Below are positions 28,285 through 37,871 of a DNA stretch of 64,000 bases, piece by piece. A model generated the notes under the pieces. The model saw nothing but the letters and a program-made list of their open reading frames with translations. It was not told the DNA's origin and ran no database searches. The translations under genes and the position numbers were made by a program. This DNA is from Streptomyces sp. NBC_00513 (lineage in GTDB: Bacteria; Actinomycetota; Actinomycetes; Streptomycetales; Streptomycetaceae), in NCBI RefSeq assembly GCF_041431415.1, contig NZ_CP107845.1, positions 6,386,001 to 6,450,000 of the forward strand, given 5' to 3'. Each line of letters begins with the position of its first letter. Positions within the stretch are counted from its first letter, which is position 1.

Positions 28285-28650
28285 ATGGTGCCGGGAGTGG
28301 AGAAAGAGCGGTTCACCGTGGCGGAGCGGGCCACGGACGGCGCTGTGATCCTGGCTCTCACCGGGGAGCTGGACCACGACACGGCCCAGCCCCTGCGGGA
28401 TGCCCTCGACGCGGCGATCACCCCGGGCGTCCGCCTGCTGGTGGATCTCTCGAAGCTGGAGTTCTGCGATTCCACCGGTCTGAACGTCCTGCTGCACAGC
28501 AGGATCACGGCCCAGGAGGCCGAGGGCACCCTGGAGCTGGCGGGCCTGACCGGACCCGTCGCACGGATGTTCCGCATCACCGGCGCGGACGGGGTCTTCC
28601 CCGTACACGCCGACGTGGAACAGGCGCTCAGCGGTCGACAGCCCGGCTAG
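28285..28650 (+). CDS. STAS-domain anti-anti-sigma factor
   Basis: 121 residues of the STAS fold. The phosphorylatable serine lies in EFCDSTGLNVL (Ser63), the position modified by RsbW/SpoIIAB-type kinases. Unphosphorylated antagonists of this kind bind the anti-sigma kinase and release the sigma factor. A GGAAGG precedes the ATG by about nine bases. An HATPase gene 77 bases downstream is the likely partner. No SigB-family sigma gene is in the window, so the target must lie elsewhere. Confidence 0.9.
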   Translation: MVPGVEKERFTVAERATDGAVILALTGELDHDTAQPLRDALDAAITPGVRLLVDLSKLEFCDSTGLNVLLHSRITAQEAEGTLELAGLTGPVARMFRITGADGVFPVHADVEQALSGRQPG

Positions 28651-28727
28651 GCCGTCGACACCCGAGGGGCCGGACGCCCGACGGTTCGCACAGGAACAGA
28701 GACACGGACACGAGGAGTCTGAGCGCC

Positions 28728-29174
28728 ATGGAGCAGCGTGGGTCGTCCGACCGGACCTGGCTCCTGGAGCTGGCGGGCGCCCGGAACCCGGTCACGCGCA
28801 GCCGGGACTTCACCCGCATGGCGCTCGACACCTGGCGGTGGCCGCAGGAGGCGACCGATGACGTACTGCTCCTGGTGTCCGAGGTCGTCTCGAACGCCTG
28901 TTTGCACGGTGGAGGGCCGGGCGTGCTCGTCCTCGACCGCACGCCGGAGCGGCTGCGGATAGAGGTGACCGACGGCAATCCGGCCCCGCCGGTCCCGGTG
29001 CCGGCGGGCTCGGCGGCACCCGGGCGGCCCGGTGGGCACGGGATGCTGATCGTGGAACGGCTCGCCCGGTCCTGGGGTTCCCGACCGGGCCCGGACGGGA
29101 AGTGCGTCTGGCTGGAGGTCGGGCCCGACGGAACCGACGGGCCCGGCGGCGGGCCGGTCAGTCCCGCGGGGTGA
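28728..29174 (+). CDS. RsbW-like ATP-binding anti-sigma kinase
   Basis: 148 residues with a single HATPase_c domain of the RsbW/SpoIIAB type. The N box is SEVVSNACLHGGG (Asn and His kept), followed by the VTDGNP segment and the Gly-rich lid PGGHGMLIVERLARSWG. It should phosphorylate STAS antagonists or bind a sigma factor. It follows a STAS gene in the same direction, forming a partner-switch pair. GAGGAG precedes the ATG by about ten bases. The 3' end overlaps the convergent isochorismatase-like gene by 17 bases. Confidence 0.88.
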   Translation: MEQRGSSDRTWLLELAGARNPVTRSRDFTRMALDTWRWPQEATDDVLLLVSEVVSNACLHGGGPGVLVLDRTPERLRIEVTDGNPAPPVPVPAGSAAPGRPGGHGMLIVERLARSWGSRPGPDGKCVWLEVGPDGTDGPGGGPVSPAG

Positions 29175-29799
29175 CGGCGTCCGGGGCCGCGCTCGACTTG
29201 TGGTCGTCCAGGGCCGCGATGACCTCGGCGGTCGCGCTCACCCGGCCGATGCGCGGGAAGATCTTGTCGAAGGTGTGGGCGTGCGCGTCGGGATCCGTGT
29301 CGGCCGTGGCGTCCTCGGCGAAGATCAGTTCGTAACTGTGCTCCCAGGCCGAGCGGGCCGTCGACTCCACACCGATGCTGGTGGAGATGCCGGCGAGAAC
29401 GATGCGGCGCACGCCCCGGCGGCGCAGTTGCAGATCGAGTTCGGTGCCGGTGAACGCGCCCCAGTGCCGCTTGGTGACGATCACGGTCCCGAGTGCAGCC
29501 AGCTCGGCCGGGAGCTCCGAGAACGAAGCGGGAGGGGCCGAGGCCGGGCCGGGCCGGTCCACCCGGCGAACGGGCAGGTCACCGCCGTCCGGGGACCAGG
29601 CGACCCGCACCAGCACCACCGGCAGCCCCCGGGCGCGAAAGGCCTCGGCGAGGGCGATGCCGTTCTTCAGGACCTCGGGGGCCGGCCTGGTCGTGGGCAG
29701 GGCGAGGATTCCGTTCTGGAGGTCGACGAGAACCAGCGCCGTGGCGGAATCAAGGGCCGGATCGGGCTCGGGGCGTGCGGGGGACGTGGGCGCGGTCAT
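29158..29799 (-). CDS. Isochorismatase-like hydrolase lacking the catalytic cysteine
   Basis: 213 residues of the isochorismatase-like alpha/beta fold. Asp26 (LVLVDLQNG) and Lys110 (VIVTKRHWGAF) of the Asp-Lys-Cys triad are present. In GISTSIGVESTAR the nucleophile position is Gly143, where amidohydrolase members have Cys in TxxCVxxT. True isochorismatases also lack the Cys, so a vinyl-ether hydrolase or another non-amidase reaction is more likely than nicotinamidase-type chemistry. A MarR gene 29 bases upstream in the same direction probably controls it. Confidence 0.85.
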   Translation of the reverse strand: MTAPTSPARPEPDPALDSATALVLVDLQNGILALPTTRPAPEVLKNGIALAEAFRARGLPVVLVRVAWSPDGGDLPVRRVDRPGPASAPPASFSELPAELAALGTVIVTKRHWGAFTGTELDLQLRRRGVRRIVLAGISTSIGVESTARSAWEHSYELIFAEDATADTDPDAHAHTFDKIFPRIGRVSATAEVIAALDDHKSSAAPDAVTPRD

Positions 29800-29828
29800 G
29801 GGGTCGCTCTCCTCGGGTCGTGGGGTGT

Positions 29829-30281
29829 TCAGTCCTCGGCCAACCGCCGCAGCAGGGGTACGACATCGGCCACCATCCGCTGCTCCGCCGGACTCAGCCG
29901 CTCGACGATCAGCTCGGCGAGCCGGCCGTGGCCCGCCTCGCGGCGCTCGCTCACGAGGGCCCGGCCCTCGGGGGTGAGCGAGATCGGCCGCCTGCGCCCG
30001 TCGGTGGGGTGCGGGGTGCGGACGACGAGGCCCTCGGCCTGCAGGGAGTTCACGGTGGCGATGACGGACTGGGGGCGGATCTTCTCCGCCCGGGCCAGCT
30101 CCGACGCCGTGCAGGGCCCGAGCCGGTCGAGCCGCTTGAGCACGGACATCTGCGACAGGCTGATCCCGCCACCGGCGGCGGCCCTCATCTGCCGCACCAG
30201 CATGCCGAGCGCGAGTTGCAGTTCCTCGGCCGTGTCACGGAGCCGAGGGGCTCGGGGGGTGGCGGGCGGATCGGGGGACAT
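29829..30281 (-). CDS. MarR-family transcriptional regulator
   Basis: 150 residues. The winged helix-turn-helix is clear: SLSQMSVLKRLDRLGPCTASELARAEKIRPQSV, followed by the wing with the family motif DGRRRPISLTPEGRALV. MarR dimers usually repress their own operon and respond to small phenolic or oxidative signals. It is upstream of, and probably cotranscribed with, the isochorismatase-like gene. The short spacer before its start contains two small palindromes that could be its operator. Confidence 0.9.
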   Translation of the reverse strand: MSPDPPATPRAPRLRDTAEELQLALGMLVRQMRAAAGGGISLSQMSVLKRLDRLGPCTASELARAEKIRPQSVIATVNSLQAEGLVVRTPHPTDGRRRPISLTPEGRALVSERREAGHGRLAELIVERLSPAEQRMVADVVPLLRRLAED

Positions 30282-30309
30282 GTCGCCACGTTAGGGACAT
30301 ACAGTCAAA

Positions 30310-30325
30310 CTTGCAAGGTGACCTT
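30310..30325. promoter_or_regulatory. Overlapping palindromes upstream of the MarR gene
   Basis: CTTGCAAG and AAGGTGACCTT overlap each other 29 bases before the MarR start and touch the stop codon of the MFS gene. They are plausible MarR operator sites by position. No binding motif is known to me for this subfamily. Confidence 0.35.
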
Positions 30326-31529
30326 ATGGCTTTTCGGGCGCGTGGCCCGCGGACCCGGCGGGCTCGGGCAGGCGCCGGGCCAGGGCCCACGCCAGGAGCG
30401 GCAGGGCGATCAGCGGCAGCAGCGCGGTGCGCAGTGAGGAGGCGTCGGCGAGGGCGCCGATCAGCGGGCTCGCCACCCCGCCGATGCTGACCGTCAGGCC
30501 CAGGGTGACTCCGCTCGCGGTGCCCACGCGGGTCGGCAGGTAGTCCTGGCCCAGGGTGACCTGGAGCGAGAACGGAACGTACAACGCGGTGGCGGCCAGC
30601 GCGGCGCACCCGTACACGAGGGGCAGCGGCAGGAACAGGATCCCCGCCACGGCGGGGACGGCGGCGGCGTAGGCCCGGCGCACGGTGGGCACCCGGCCCC
30701 AGCGAGCGGCGAGCCGGCCCCCGAGCAGGGTGCCGCCCGCGCTGCCCGCGAACAGGGCGAACAGGGCCACGGACCCGACGCTCGCACCGCCGCCGCGCTC
30801 ACGCACGTACAGCGCGATGAAGGTGCTGAGCCCGACGAAGACGACCGAGCGGACGACCACGACGAGCGACAGGCGCAGGAACGCCCGCCGGTCCTCCCGT
30901 GCCCGCGCGGCGCCCGGCACGGCGGGGTCGCTCGTACCGGCCCGCTTCCGGGCGGACGGCGGCCGGTTGAGGAACACGCCCACGACCGCCGGCAGCGCCA
31001 ACAGCCACCATCCGGCCGGGCCGGACACCGACAGCGCCGCGAACACCAGCAGCGGCGCGCACGCGAAGCCGATGTTCCCGCCGAGGGCGAACCAGCTCAT
31101 CGCGGCGTGCCCGTCGCCCGGCCAGGTGCGCACGAGACGAGCCGCCGCCGGGTGGTACGCGGCCACCCCGAGCCCGGACACGGCGACCGCCGCCAGGGTG
31201 GCGCGGTACCCGGCGTCCAGACCGACGAGCGCGATCCCGACCCCGGCGGCCCCCGCGGCCACCGGGATCAACCAGGGCACGGCCCGCCGGTCGGTGAGAG
31301 CCCCGAACAGCGGCTGCGCCACGGAGGAGAGGAGGGACGCGGCGAGGACGATGCCGGAAGCGGCGGCGTAACCGTAGGCCCGCTCGGAGACGAGAAGGGG
31401 CACGAGAGCGGAGACCGCGCCCTGATAGACGTCCACGCAGGCGTGACCGGCGGAGAAGCCGGCCACGCGCAGGCGGCCGGGCGTAGGTCGGGGTCGGTGG
31501 GGCACGGAGGGTGTCGCGATCGATGTCAC
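30324..31529 (-). CDS. MFS transporter, fosmidomycin-resistance-like
   Basis: 401 residues with about twelve hydrophobic helices in two halves joined by an Arg-rich cytoplasmic loop (RKRAGTSDPAV...REDRRAF). The N-terminal HACVDVYQGAVSALVPLL, with Asp in the first helix, is characteristic of Fsr-type drug efflux proteins of the major facilitator superfamily. PLFGALTDRRAVPWL is the loop 2-3 motif. It is likely a proton-driven exporter of a toxic small molecule. An AraC-type regulator is divergent with only 54 bases between the starts, which suggests direct control. The MarR gene lies downstream on the same strand. Confidence 0.85.
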   Translation of the reverse strand: MTSIATPSVPHRPRPTPGRLRVAGFSAGHACVDVYQGAVSALVPLLVSERAYGYAAASGIVLAASLLSSVAQPLFGALTDRRAVPWLIPVAAGAAGVGIALVGLDAGYRATLAAVAVSGLGVAAYHPAAARLVRTWPGDGHAAMSWFALGGNIGFACAPLLVFAALSVSGPAGWWLLALPAVVGVFLNRPPSARKRAGTSDPAVPGAARAREDRRAFLRLSLVVVVRSVVFVGLSTFIALYVRERGGGASVGSVALFALFAGSAGGTLLGGRLAARWGRVPTVRRAYAAAVPAVAGILFLPLPLVYGCAALAATALYVPFSLQVTLGQDYLPTRVGTASGVTLGLTVSIGGVASPLIGALADASSLRTALLPLIALPLLAWALARRLPEPAGSAGHAPEKP

Positions 31530-31569
31530 CGATCGAGAATCTCCCGGAGGCAGGGCATCCCGCTTCCGA

Positions 31570-31575
31570 TAAAAT
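31570..31575 (+). promoter_or_regulatory. Probable -10 of the leaderless AraC gene
   Basis: TAAAAT ends five bases before a GTG and eight before the following ATG. No Shine-Dalgarno sequence is present, so the message probably begins at or next to the start codon. Confidence 0.5.
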
Positions 31576-31583
31576 GCCCGGTG

Positions 31584-32342
31584 ATGCAGAAATTCCGCCA
31601 ACCCGACGCGGAGCACCGGCCGCGGGCCCTGACCAACGTCAACCGGCTCGACACCCACGTCGGGATCCCCGCGCACCACCACGACGATCACCAGATCGCC
31701 TACGCGGGCTCCGGGATGCTCTCCGTCACCACCGACGCCGGCACGTGGGTCGCGCCCACCACCCGCGCGCTGTGGATCCCGGCCGGGACGGTCCACGAGC
31801 ACCGCGCGTACGGGCGGACCGACCTGCACTGCGTGGGCCTGCCGACCCGCCACGCGCCGCTGCCCCCGGACCGGCCGGCGGTGATCGCGGTGGGACCGCT
31901 GTTGCGGGAACTGATCCTGGCCTACACCCGCGAACCGGACGACGGGAGCCCGGCACGCCGCCGCCTGCTGGTGGTGCTGCTCGACCGACTGCGGGTCTCG
32001 CCGCTCCAGCCCCTGCACCTGCCCGCGCCCACCGACCCCCGACTGGCGGCGGTGTGCGCGGTGCTGGAAGCCGATCCGGCGGACGGGCGGGGACTGGCGG
32101 CGCTGGGAGCGGCGGCCGGCGCGGGAGCGGGGGAGCGCACGCTGAGCCGGCTGTTCCGCGCCGACCTGGGCATGACGTTCCCGCAGTGGCGCACGCAGCT
32201 GCGGCTGCACCAGGCGCTGCGGTTGCTCGCGGTGGGAACGCCGGTGACCGCGGTCGCGCACCGCTGCGGCTGGTCGTCCGCGAGCGCGTTCATCGACGTG
32301 TTCCGGCGCGCCTTCGGCCACACACCGGGCACGCACCTGTAA
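31584..32342 (+). CDS. AraC-family transcriptional regulator
   Basis: 252 residues. An N-terminal cupin sensor (HVGIPAHHHDDHQIAYAGSGMLSV and TRALWIPAGTVHEHRAYG) carries several histidines that could bind metal or ligand. A C-terminal pair of helix-turn-helix units follows, including TLSRLFRADLGMTFPQWRTQLRLHQALRLL and CGWSSASAFIDVFRRAFGHTPG. It is divergent from the MFS exporter gene and probably induces it. ATG preceded directly by GTG gives two possible starts; either would be leaderless. Confidence 0.9.
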   Translation: MQKFRQPDAEHRPRALTNVNRLDTHVGIPAHHHDDHQIAYAGSGMLSVTTDAGTWVAPTTRALWIPAGTVHEHRAYGRTDLHCVGLPTRHAPLPPDRPAVIAVGPLLRELILAYTREPDDGSPARRRLLVVLLDRLRVSPLQPLHLPAPTDPRLAAVCAVLEADPADGRGLAALGAAAGAGAGERTLSRLFRADLGMTFPQWRTQLRLHQALRLLAVGTPVTAVAHRCGWSSASAFIDVFRRAFGHTPGTHL

Positions 32343-32359
32343 CCGGCCCGCGGGCCGGT
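32342..32359. terminator. Possible bidirectional terminator
   Basis: ACCGGCCCGCGGGCCGGT is a perfect 18-base palindrome directly at the end of the AraC gene and ahead of the convergent ATPase-domain gene. There is no T tail, so the call is tentative. Confidence 0.4.
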
Positions 32360-32403
32360 CCGGCCGCGGGCGCCGGTCGGCGGGTCTCGGCGCACCCGTG
32401 GGG

Positions 32404-33039
32404 TCAGTCGGCGCGGCGGTCGTCGAAGTCGACGGACAGGCAGGGCCAGGCCGCGGCGAAGCCGGCGAGCTGTTCGACGACCAGATCGCACGCGGTGTCG
32501 GTCGTGGCCGCCGGTCCGGCGGGGCGGAAGTGGACGACCGTGCCCGTGGTGCAGTCGTCCGCGATCGGCGTCAGACCGGTCGCCGGCACACCGTGCTCGT
32601 AGCGTTGGCTCCAGGCTCCGCCCGCACGGCGGTTGGTGTGGACGAGCCACTCGCTCAGCGCCGCGACGACGGACATGCCCCGGCGGGGATGCCCGTCGGG
32701 CAGCGACTCGGCGTCGGGGTGGTCGAAGAACCGCAGGTCCTTCGTCGCCATGACGGGCTTGCGCACCGGACGGCCGTGCTCGTCGAAGCGGGTGTCGGTA
32801 CCCCGCCCGTCGTCCGCGACGGACACCGACCCGTCGGGGTGGAGCGTCACGGTGCAGCGGCCCGCGCCCCTGTACTCCGCCTCGTCCGCCGCATAGGCGA
32901 GGACCTCCAGGACCAGCTGCCGTACCCCGCCGGGAGCGAGGCCGGCCGGGTCCCGGCGGATCAGGGCGAGGTGCTCCGGATCCACGGAACTCGCCCAGTC
33001 GTGCGTGGTGTTGCGCCATGACGCGCTCGAACCATTCAT
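32404..33039 (-). CDS. Stand-alone GyrB-like GHKL ATPase-domain protein
   Basis: 211 residues matching only the N-terminal ATPase domain of GyrB/ParE. Conserved pieces include LEVLAYAADEA (catalytic Glu45, Asp52, Glu53), HPDGSVSVADDGRG (Asp76-x-Gly78-x-Gly80), PRRGMSVVAALSEWL and GTVVHFRPAG near the end. The magnesium-binding Asn of the N box, Asn46 in E. coli GyrB, is replaced by Tyr49, so ATP hydrolysis is doubtful although nucleotide binding may persist. The transducer, TOPRIM and topoisomerase parts are absent. The ATG (or a GTG directly before it) has CATACT six bases upstream and no binding site, so it is probably leaderless. Function unknown. Confidence 0.75.
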   Translation of the reverse strand: MNGSSASWRNTTHDWASSVDPEHLALIRRDPAGLAPGGVRQLVLEVLAYAADEAEYRGAGRCTVTLHPDGSVSVADDGRGTDTRFDEHGRPVRKPVMATKDLRFFDHPDAESLPDGHPRRGMSVVAALSEWLVHTNRRAGGAWSQRYEHGVPATGLTPIADDCTTGTVVHFRPAGPAATTDTACDLVVEQLAGFAAAWPCLSVDFDDRRAD

Positions 33040-33160
33040 CACGGAAGTATGCAAGACCGTGTCGTGGACATGGGGGTCTCCCCATCGCGAGGGTGTCCGG
33101 GTCGACCGACACCATCGCGATGATCTTCCGCGAGGAGGACCACACTCCATACTGACCGGT

Positions 33161-34243
33161 ATGAAGAGCGAAGACGCCACAGACGAGACGGTCCTGATCG
33201 AGATCGACGGCCATACCGGGGTGATCACCCTCAACCGGCCCAGGGCCCTCAACGCGCTCACCCACCCCATGGTGCTGCGGATCACCGAGGCGCTGACGGA
33301 CTGGGAGCGGGATCCCGGTGTGACCCAGGTCCTCCTGCGTGGCGCCGGCGAGCGTGGGCTGTGTGCGGGCGGTGACATCCGGGCCATCCACGACGATGCC
33401 AAGGCCGGCGGTACGGCCTCGGCGGACTTCTGGCGGGACGAGTACCGGTTGAACGCGCTCATCGCCCGCTATCCCAAGCCGTACGTGGCGTTGATGGACG
33501 GCATCGTGATGGGTGGCGGAGTCGGGATCTCGGCCCACGGCAACGTCCGCATCGTCACCGAACGCTCCCGCGTGGCGATGCCCGAGACCGGCATCGGCTT
33601 CGTTCCGGACGTCGGCGGCACCTACCTCCTGGGTCGCGCCCCCGGGGAGTTGGGCCTCCACCTGGCCCTGACCGGAACGGCCGTCGGCGCGGCCGACGCC
33701 CTGTTGTGCGGGCTCGCCGGGCACTTCGTCCCCGCCGGGCGGCTGCCGGAGTTGACCGCCGAACTCCTCCTCGCCCCGGTCCACGAGGTGCTTCCCCACC
33801 ACGTCGCCACGCCCGGACACGCCGAACTGGCCGAGCACCGGCGGTGGATCGACCCCTGCTACGCGGCCGACACCGTGGAGGAGATCGTCGAAAGGCTCCT
33901 CGCGGCGAACGAACCCGAGGCCAAGGCGGCCGCCGAGACCATCCTGACCAAGTCGCCCACCGCCCTCAAGGTCACCCTGGCCGCCGTGCGCCGGGCGCGC
34001 GAACTCGGGCCCCTCGAATGGGTGCTGGAGCAGGAGTACCGGGTCTCCTGCAACGCCCTGGCATCGCCCGACCTGGTGGAGGGCGTCCGAGCCCAGGTGA
34101 TCGACAAGGACCGCAGGCCCCGTTGGTCGCCCGCCACCCTCGAAGCGGTCACCGAGAGCGACGTGGCCCGCTTCTTCGCCCCGCTCGGGGCGGATCACGA
34201 ACTGATCTTCCCGGAGGCGCGGGACGAGAGCGTCACCGGCTGA
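33161..34243 (+). CDS. 3-hydroxyisobutyryl-CoA hydrolase-like enzyme (crotonase fold)
   Basis: 360 residues of the enoyl-CoA hydratase/isomerase superfamily. Features are GVITLNRPRALNALTHPM, GAGERGLCAGGDIRAIHDD (oxyanion hole), DGIVMGGGVGISAHG and AMPETGIGFVPDVGGTYLL. The Glu in MPETGIGF and Asp in PDVGG match the catalytic pair of 3-hydroxyisobutyryl-CoA hydrolase in valine breakdown, as does the long C-terminal helical region. CATACT ends seven bases before the ATG and a GAGGAGG is too distant, so a leaderless message is likely. It stands alone between convergent and divergent neighbours. Confidence 0.88.
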   Translation: MKSEDATDETVLIEIDGHTGVITLNRPRALNALTHPMVLRITEALTDWERDPGVTQVLLRGAGERGLCAGGDIRAIHDDAKAGGTASADFWRDEYRLNALIARYPKPYVALMDGIVMGGGVGISAHGNVRIVTERSRVAMPETGIGFVPDVGGTYLLGRAPGELGLHLALTGTAVGAADALLCGLAGHFVPAGRLPELTAELLLAPVHEVLPHHVATPGHAELAEHRRWIDPCYAADTVEEIVERLLAANEPEAKAAAETILTKSPTALKVTLAAVRRARELGPLEWVLEQEYRVSCNALASPDLVEGVRAQVIDKDRRPRWSPATLEAVTESDVARFFAPLGADHELIFPEARDESVTG

Positions 34244-34247
34244 GCGA

Positions 34248-34292
34248 GTCGGGCCGCCGCCTCCCGCGCACGGCGGTGGGCGGCGGCCCGAC
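34248..34292. terminator. Bidirectional hairpin between convergent genes
   Basis: A perfect 14-base-pair stem (34248-34261 with 34279-34292) and a 17-base loop lie between the acyl-CoA hydrolase gene and the UvrA-like gene. It can stop transcripts from both sides. Confidence 0.7.
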
Positions 34293-34306
34293 ATCCCACC
34301 CTGCCG

Positions 34307-36580
<2,274 letters not shown>

Positions 36581-36588
36581 GGGGGCTC

Positions 36589-36999
36589 CTACTGGTGGGT
36601 GTCGGCCGGCTCGTCGGCGCCGGGGGTGGTGATCCAGTCGACGAGTTCGATGATCACGCCGTTCGGGTCGGTGACCTGGAACAGCCGTTCGCCCCAGGGC
36701 TCTTCGCGCGGCGCCATGGTGATGGGGACGCCCGCCGCGCGCAGTCGTTCGTGCTCGCGCGGCAGATCGGTGACGGTGAACACCAGGATCAGGCCGGCCG
36801 CGCGCTCGTCCCGGAAGCCCTCGGGGAGGAGTTCGAGTCCCCGGCGCAGGAAGATCACCTGCGGGCCGTCCGGGTGGGCGAGCGAGACGAATCCGTCGGC
36901 GGACATGGCCTCCCGGAAGCCGAAATGACTGGTCAGAAAGGTCGCGGAGGCGGGAACGTCGTCAACGTTGAGGGATATGGCGGAACTGGCGATCTGCAC
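36589..36999 (-). CDS. VOC-family protein (glyoxalase/bleomycin-resistance fold)
   Basis: 136 residues with both VOC halves: ISLNVDDVPASATFLTSHFGF at the start and WGERLFQVTDPNGVIIELVDW at the end, where the final Glu is a usual metal-ligand position. Family members sequester drugs or open toxic compounds. It is translated directly before the UvrA-like gene (eight-base gap), so both are probably expressed together under the divergent TetR regulator. AGGAG precedes the GTG start by about five bases. Confidence 0.88.
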   Translation of the reverse strand: MQIASSAISLNVDDVPASATFLTSHFGFREAMSADGFVSLAHPDGPQVIFLRRGLELLPEGFRDERAAGLILVFTVTDLPREHERLRAAGVPITMAPREEPWGERLFQVTDPNGVIIELVDWITTPGADEPADTHQ

Positions 37000-37035
37000 G
37001 GAACTCCTCGCGTCTCGATGGCTCGGCTTTATATT

Positions 37036-37053
37036 GTACATAGTAGTCTGTAC
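37036..37053. promoter_or_regulatory. Candidate TetR operator
   Basis: GTACATA and TCTGTAC flank four bases and match in six of seven palindromic pairs. The site lies in the 94-base gap between the VOC gene and the divergent TetR gene, in an AT-richer stretch (TTTATATTGTACATAG) likely to hold both promoters. Confidence 0.6.
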
Positions 37054-37093
37054 GCCGTAGAGAGATTCTGACGCGGGCTGGAAGGAGCCGGGC

Positions 37094-37858
37094 ATGGCGA
37101 AGGACCGGAGCGGTGCGGGCGACCCCGTCCGCACCCTGGAACTGCTGTGGAGGGAGCCCGGGCAGGGGGCGCCGAGCGGGCGGCGCGGCCCCCGCCAGGG
37201 ACTCACCGTCGACGCCGTCGTCGAGTCCGCGCTCGCGCTCGCGGACGAGGAGGGCCTGGCGGCCCTCACCATGCGGGCCCTGGCCGGCCGGCTGGGAGTG
37301 ACCCCGATGACCCTCTACACCTACGTACCGGGCAAGGCGGAGCTGCTCGACCTGATGCTCGACGAGGCTTACCGGCGCATGGCGCGCCGTGACACGCGCG
37401 CCGACGACCCCTGGCGGGCCCGGGTCGCACGGGTCGCCGACGACAACCGGGACCTGTTCCTGCGCCACCCGTGGATCGCCGACCTCCCGGTCACCCGACC
37501 CCCGCTGGGCCCCGGAGTGATCGGCAAGTACGAACACGAACTGGCGGCGTTCGACGGCATCGGCCTGACCGACGTCGAGATGGACGCCGCCCTCACCCAC
37601 CTGCTGGGCTTCGTGCACGCCAACGCCCTGGCCGCCGCCGACGCCGCGGCCCACAACGACCGGCAGAGCGACGACGAGTGGTGGGCCGTCAGCGCCCCGC
37701 TGCTGGAGCGGGCCATGGACGCCGAGCGCTACCCGCTCGCCGGACGCGTCGGCAGCGCCGTCGGCGGCTACCGGCCCGAGGTCGTGTGGGACTTCGGGCT
37801 GCGCTGCGTCCTCGACGGGCTCGCCCGACGGGTGGAGGGGCGGCGGGACCCGGAGTGA
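37094..37858 (+). CDS. TetR-family transcriptional regulator (TetR_C type)
   Basis: 254 residues. The helix-turn-helix spans about residues 38-82: LTVDAVVESALALADEEGLAALTMRALAGRLGVTPMTLYTYVPGKAELLDLM. The preceding WREPGQGAPSGRRGPRQGL and the C-terminal half match tetracycline-repressor-like ligand domains. It is divergent from the VOC and UvrA-like genes and probably represses them until a drug-like ligand binds. GGAAGGAG lies seven bases before the ATG. The SDR gene on the other strand ends 14 bases downstream of this gene. Confidence 0.9.
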   Translation: MAKDRSGAGDPVRTLELLWREPGQGAPSGRRGPRQGLTVDAVVESALALADEEGLAALTMRALAGRLGVTPMTLYTYVPGKAELLDLMLDEAYRRMARRDTRADDPWRARVARVADDNRDLFLRHPWIADLPVTRPPLGPGVIGKYEHELAAFDGIGLTDVEMDAALTHLLGFVHANALAAADAAAHNDRQSDDEWWAVSAPLLERAMDAERYPLAGRVGSAVGGYRPEVVWDFGLRCVLDGLARRVEGRRDPE

Positions 37859-37871
37859 GGGGGCCCGACGC

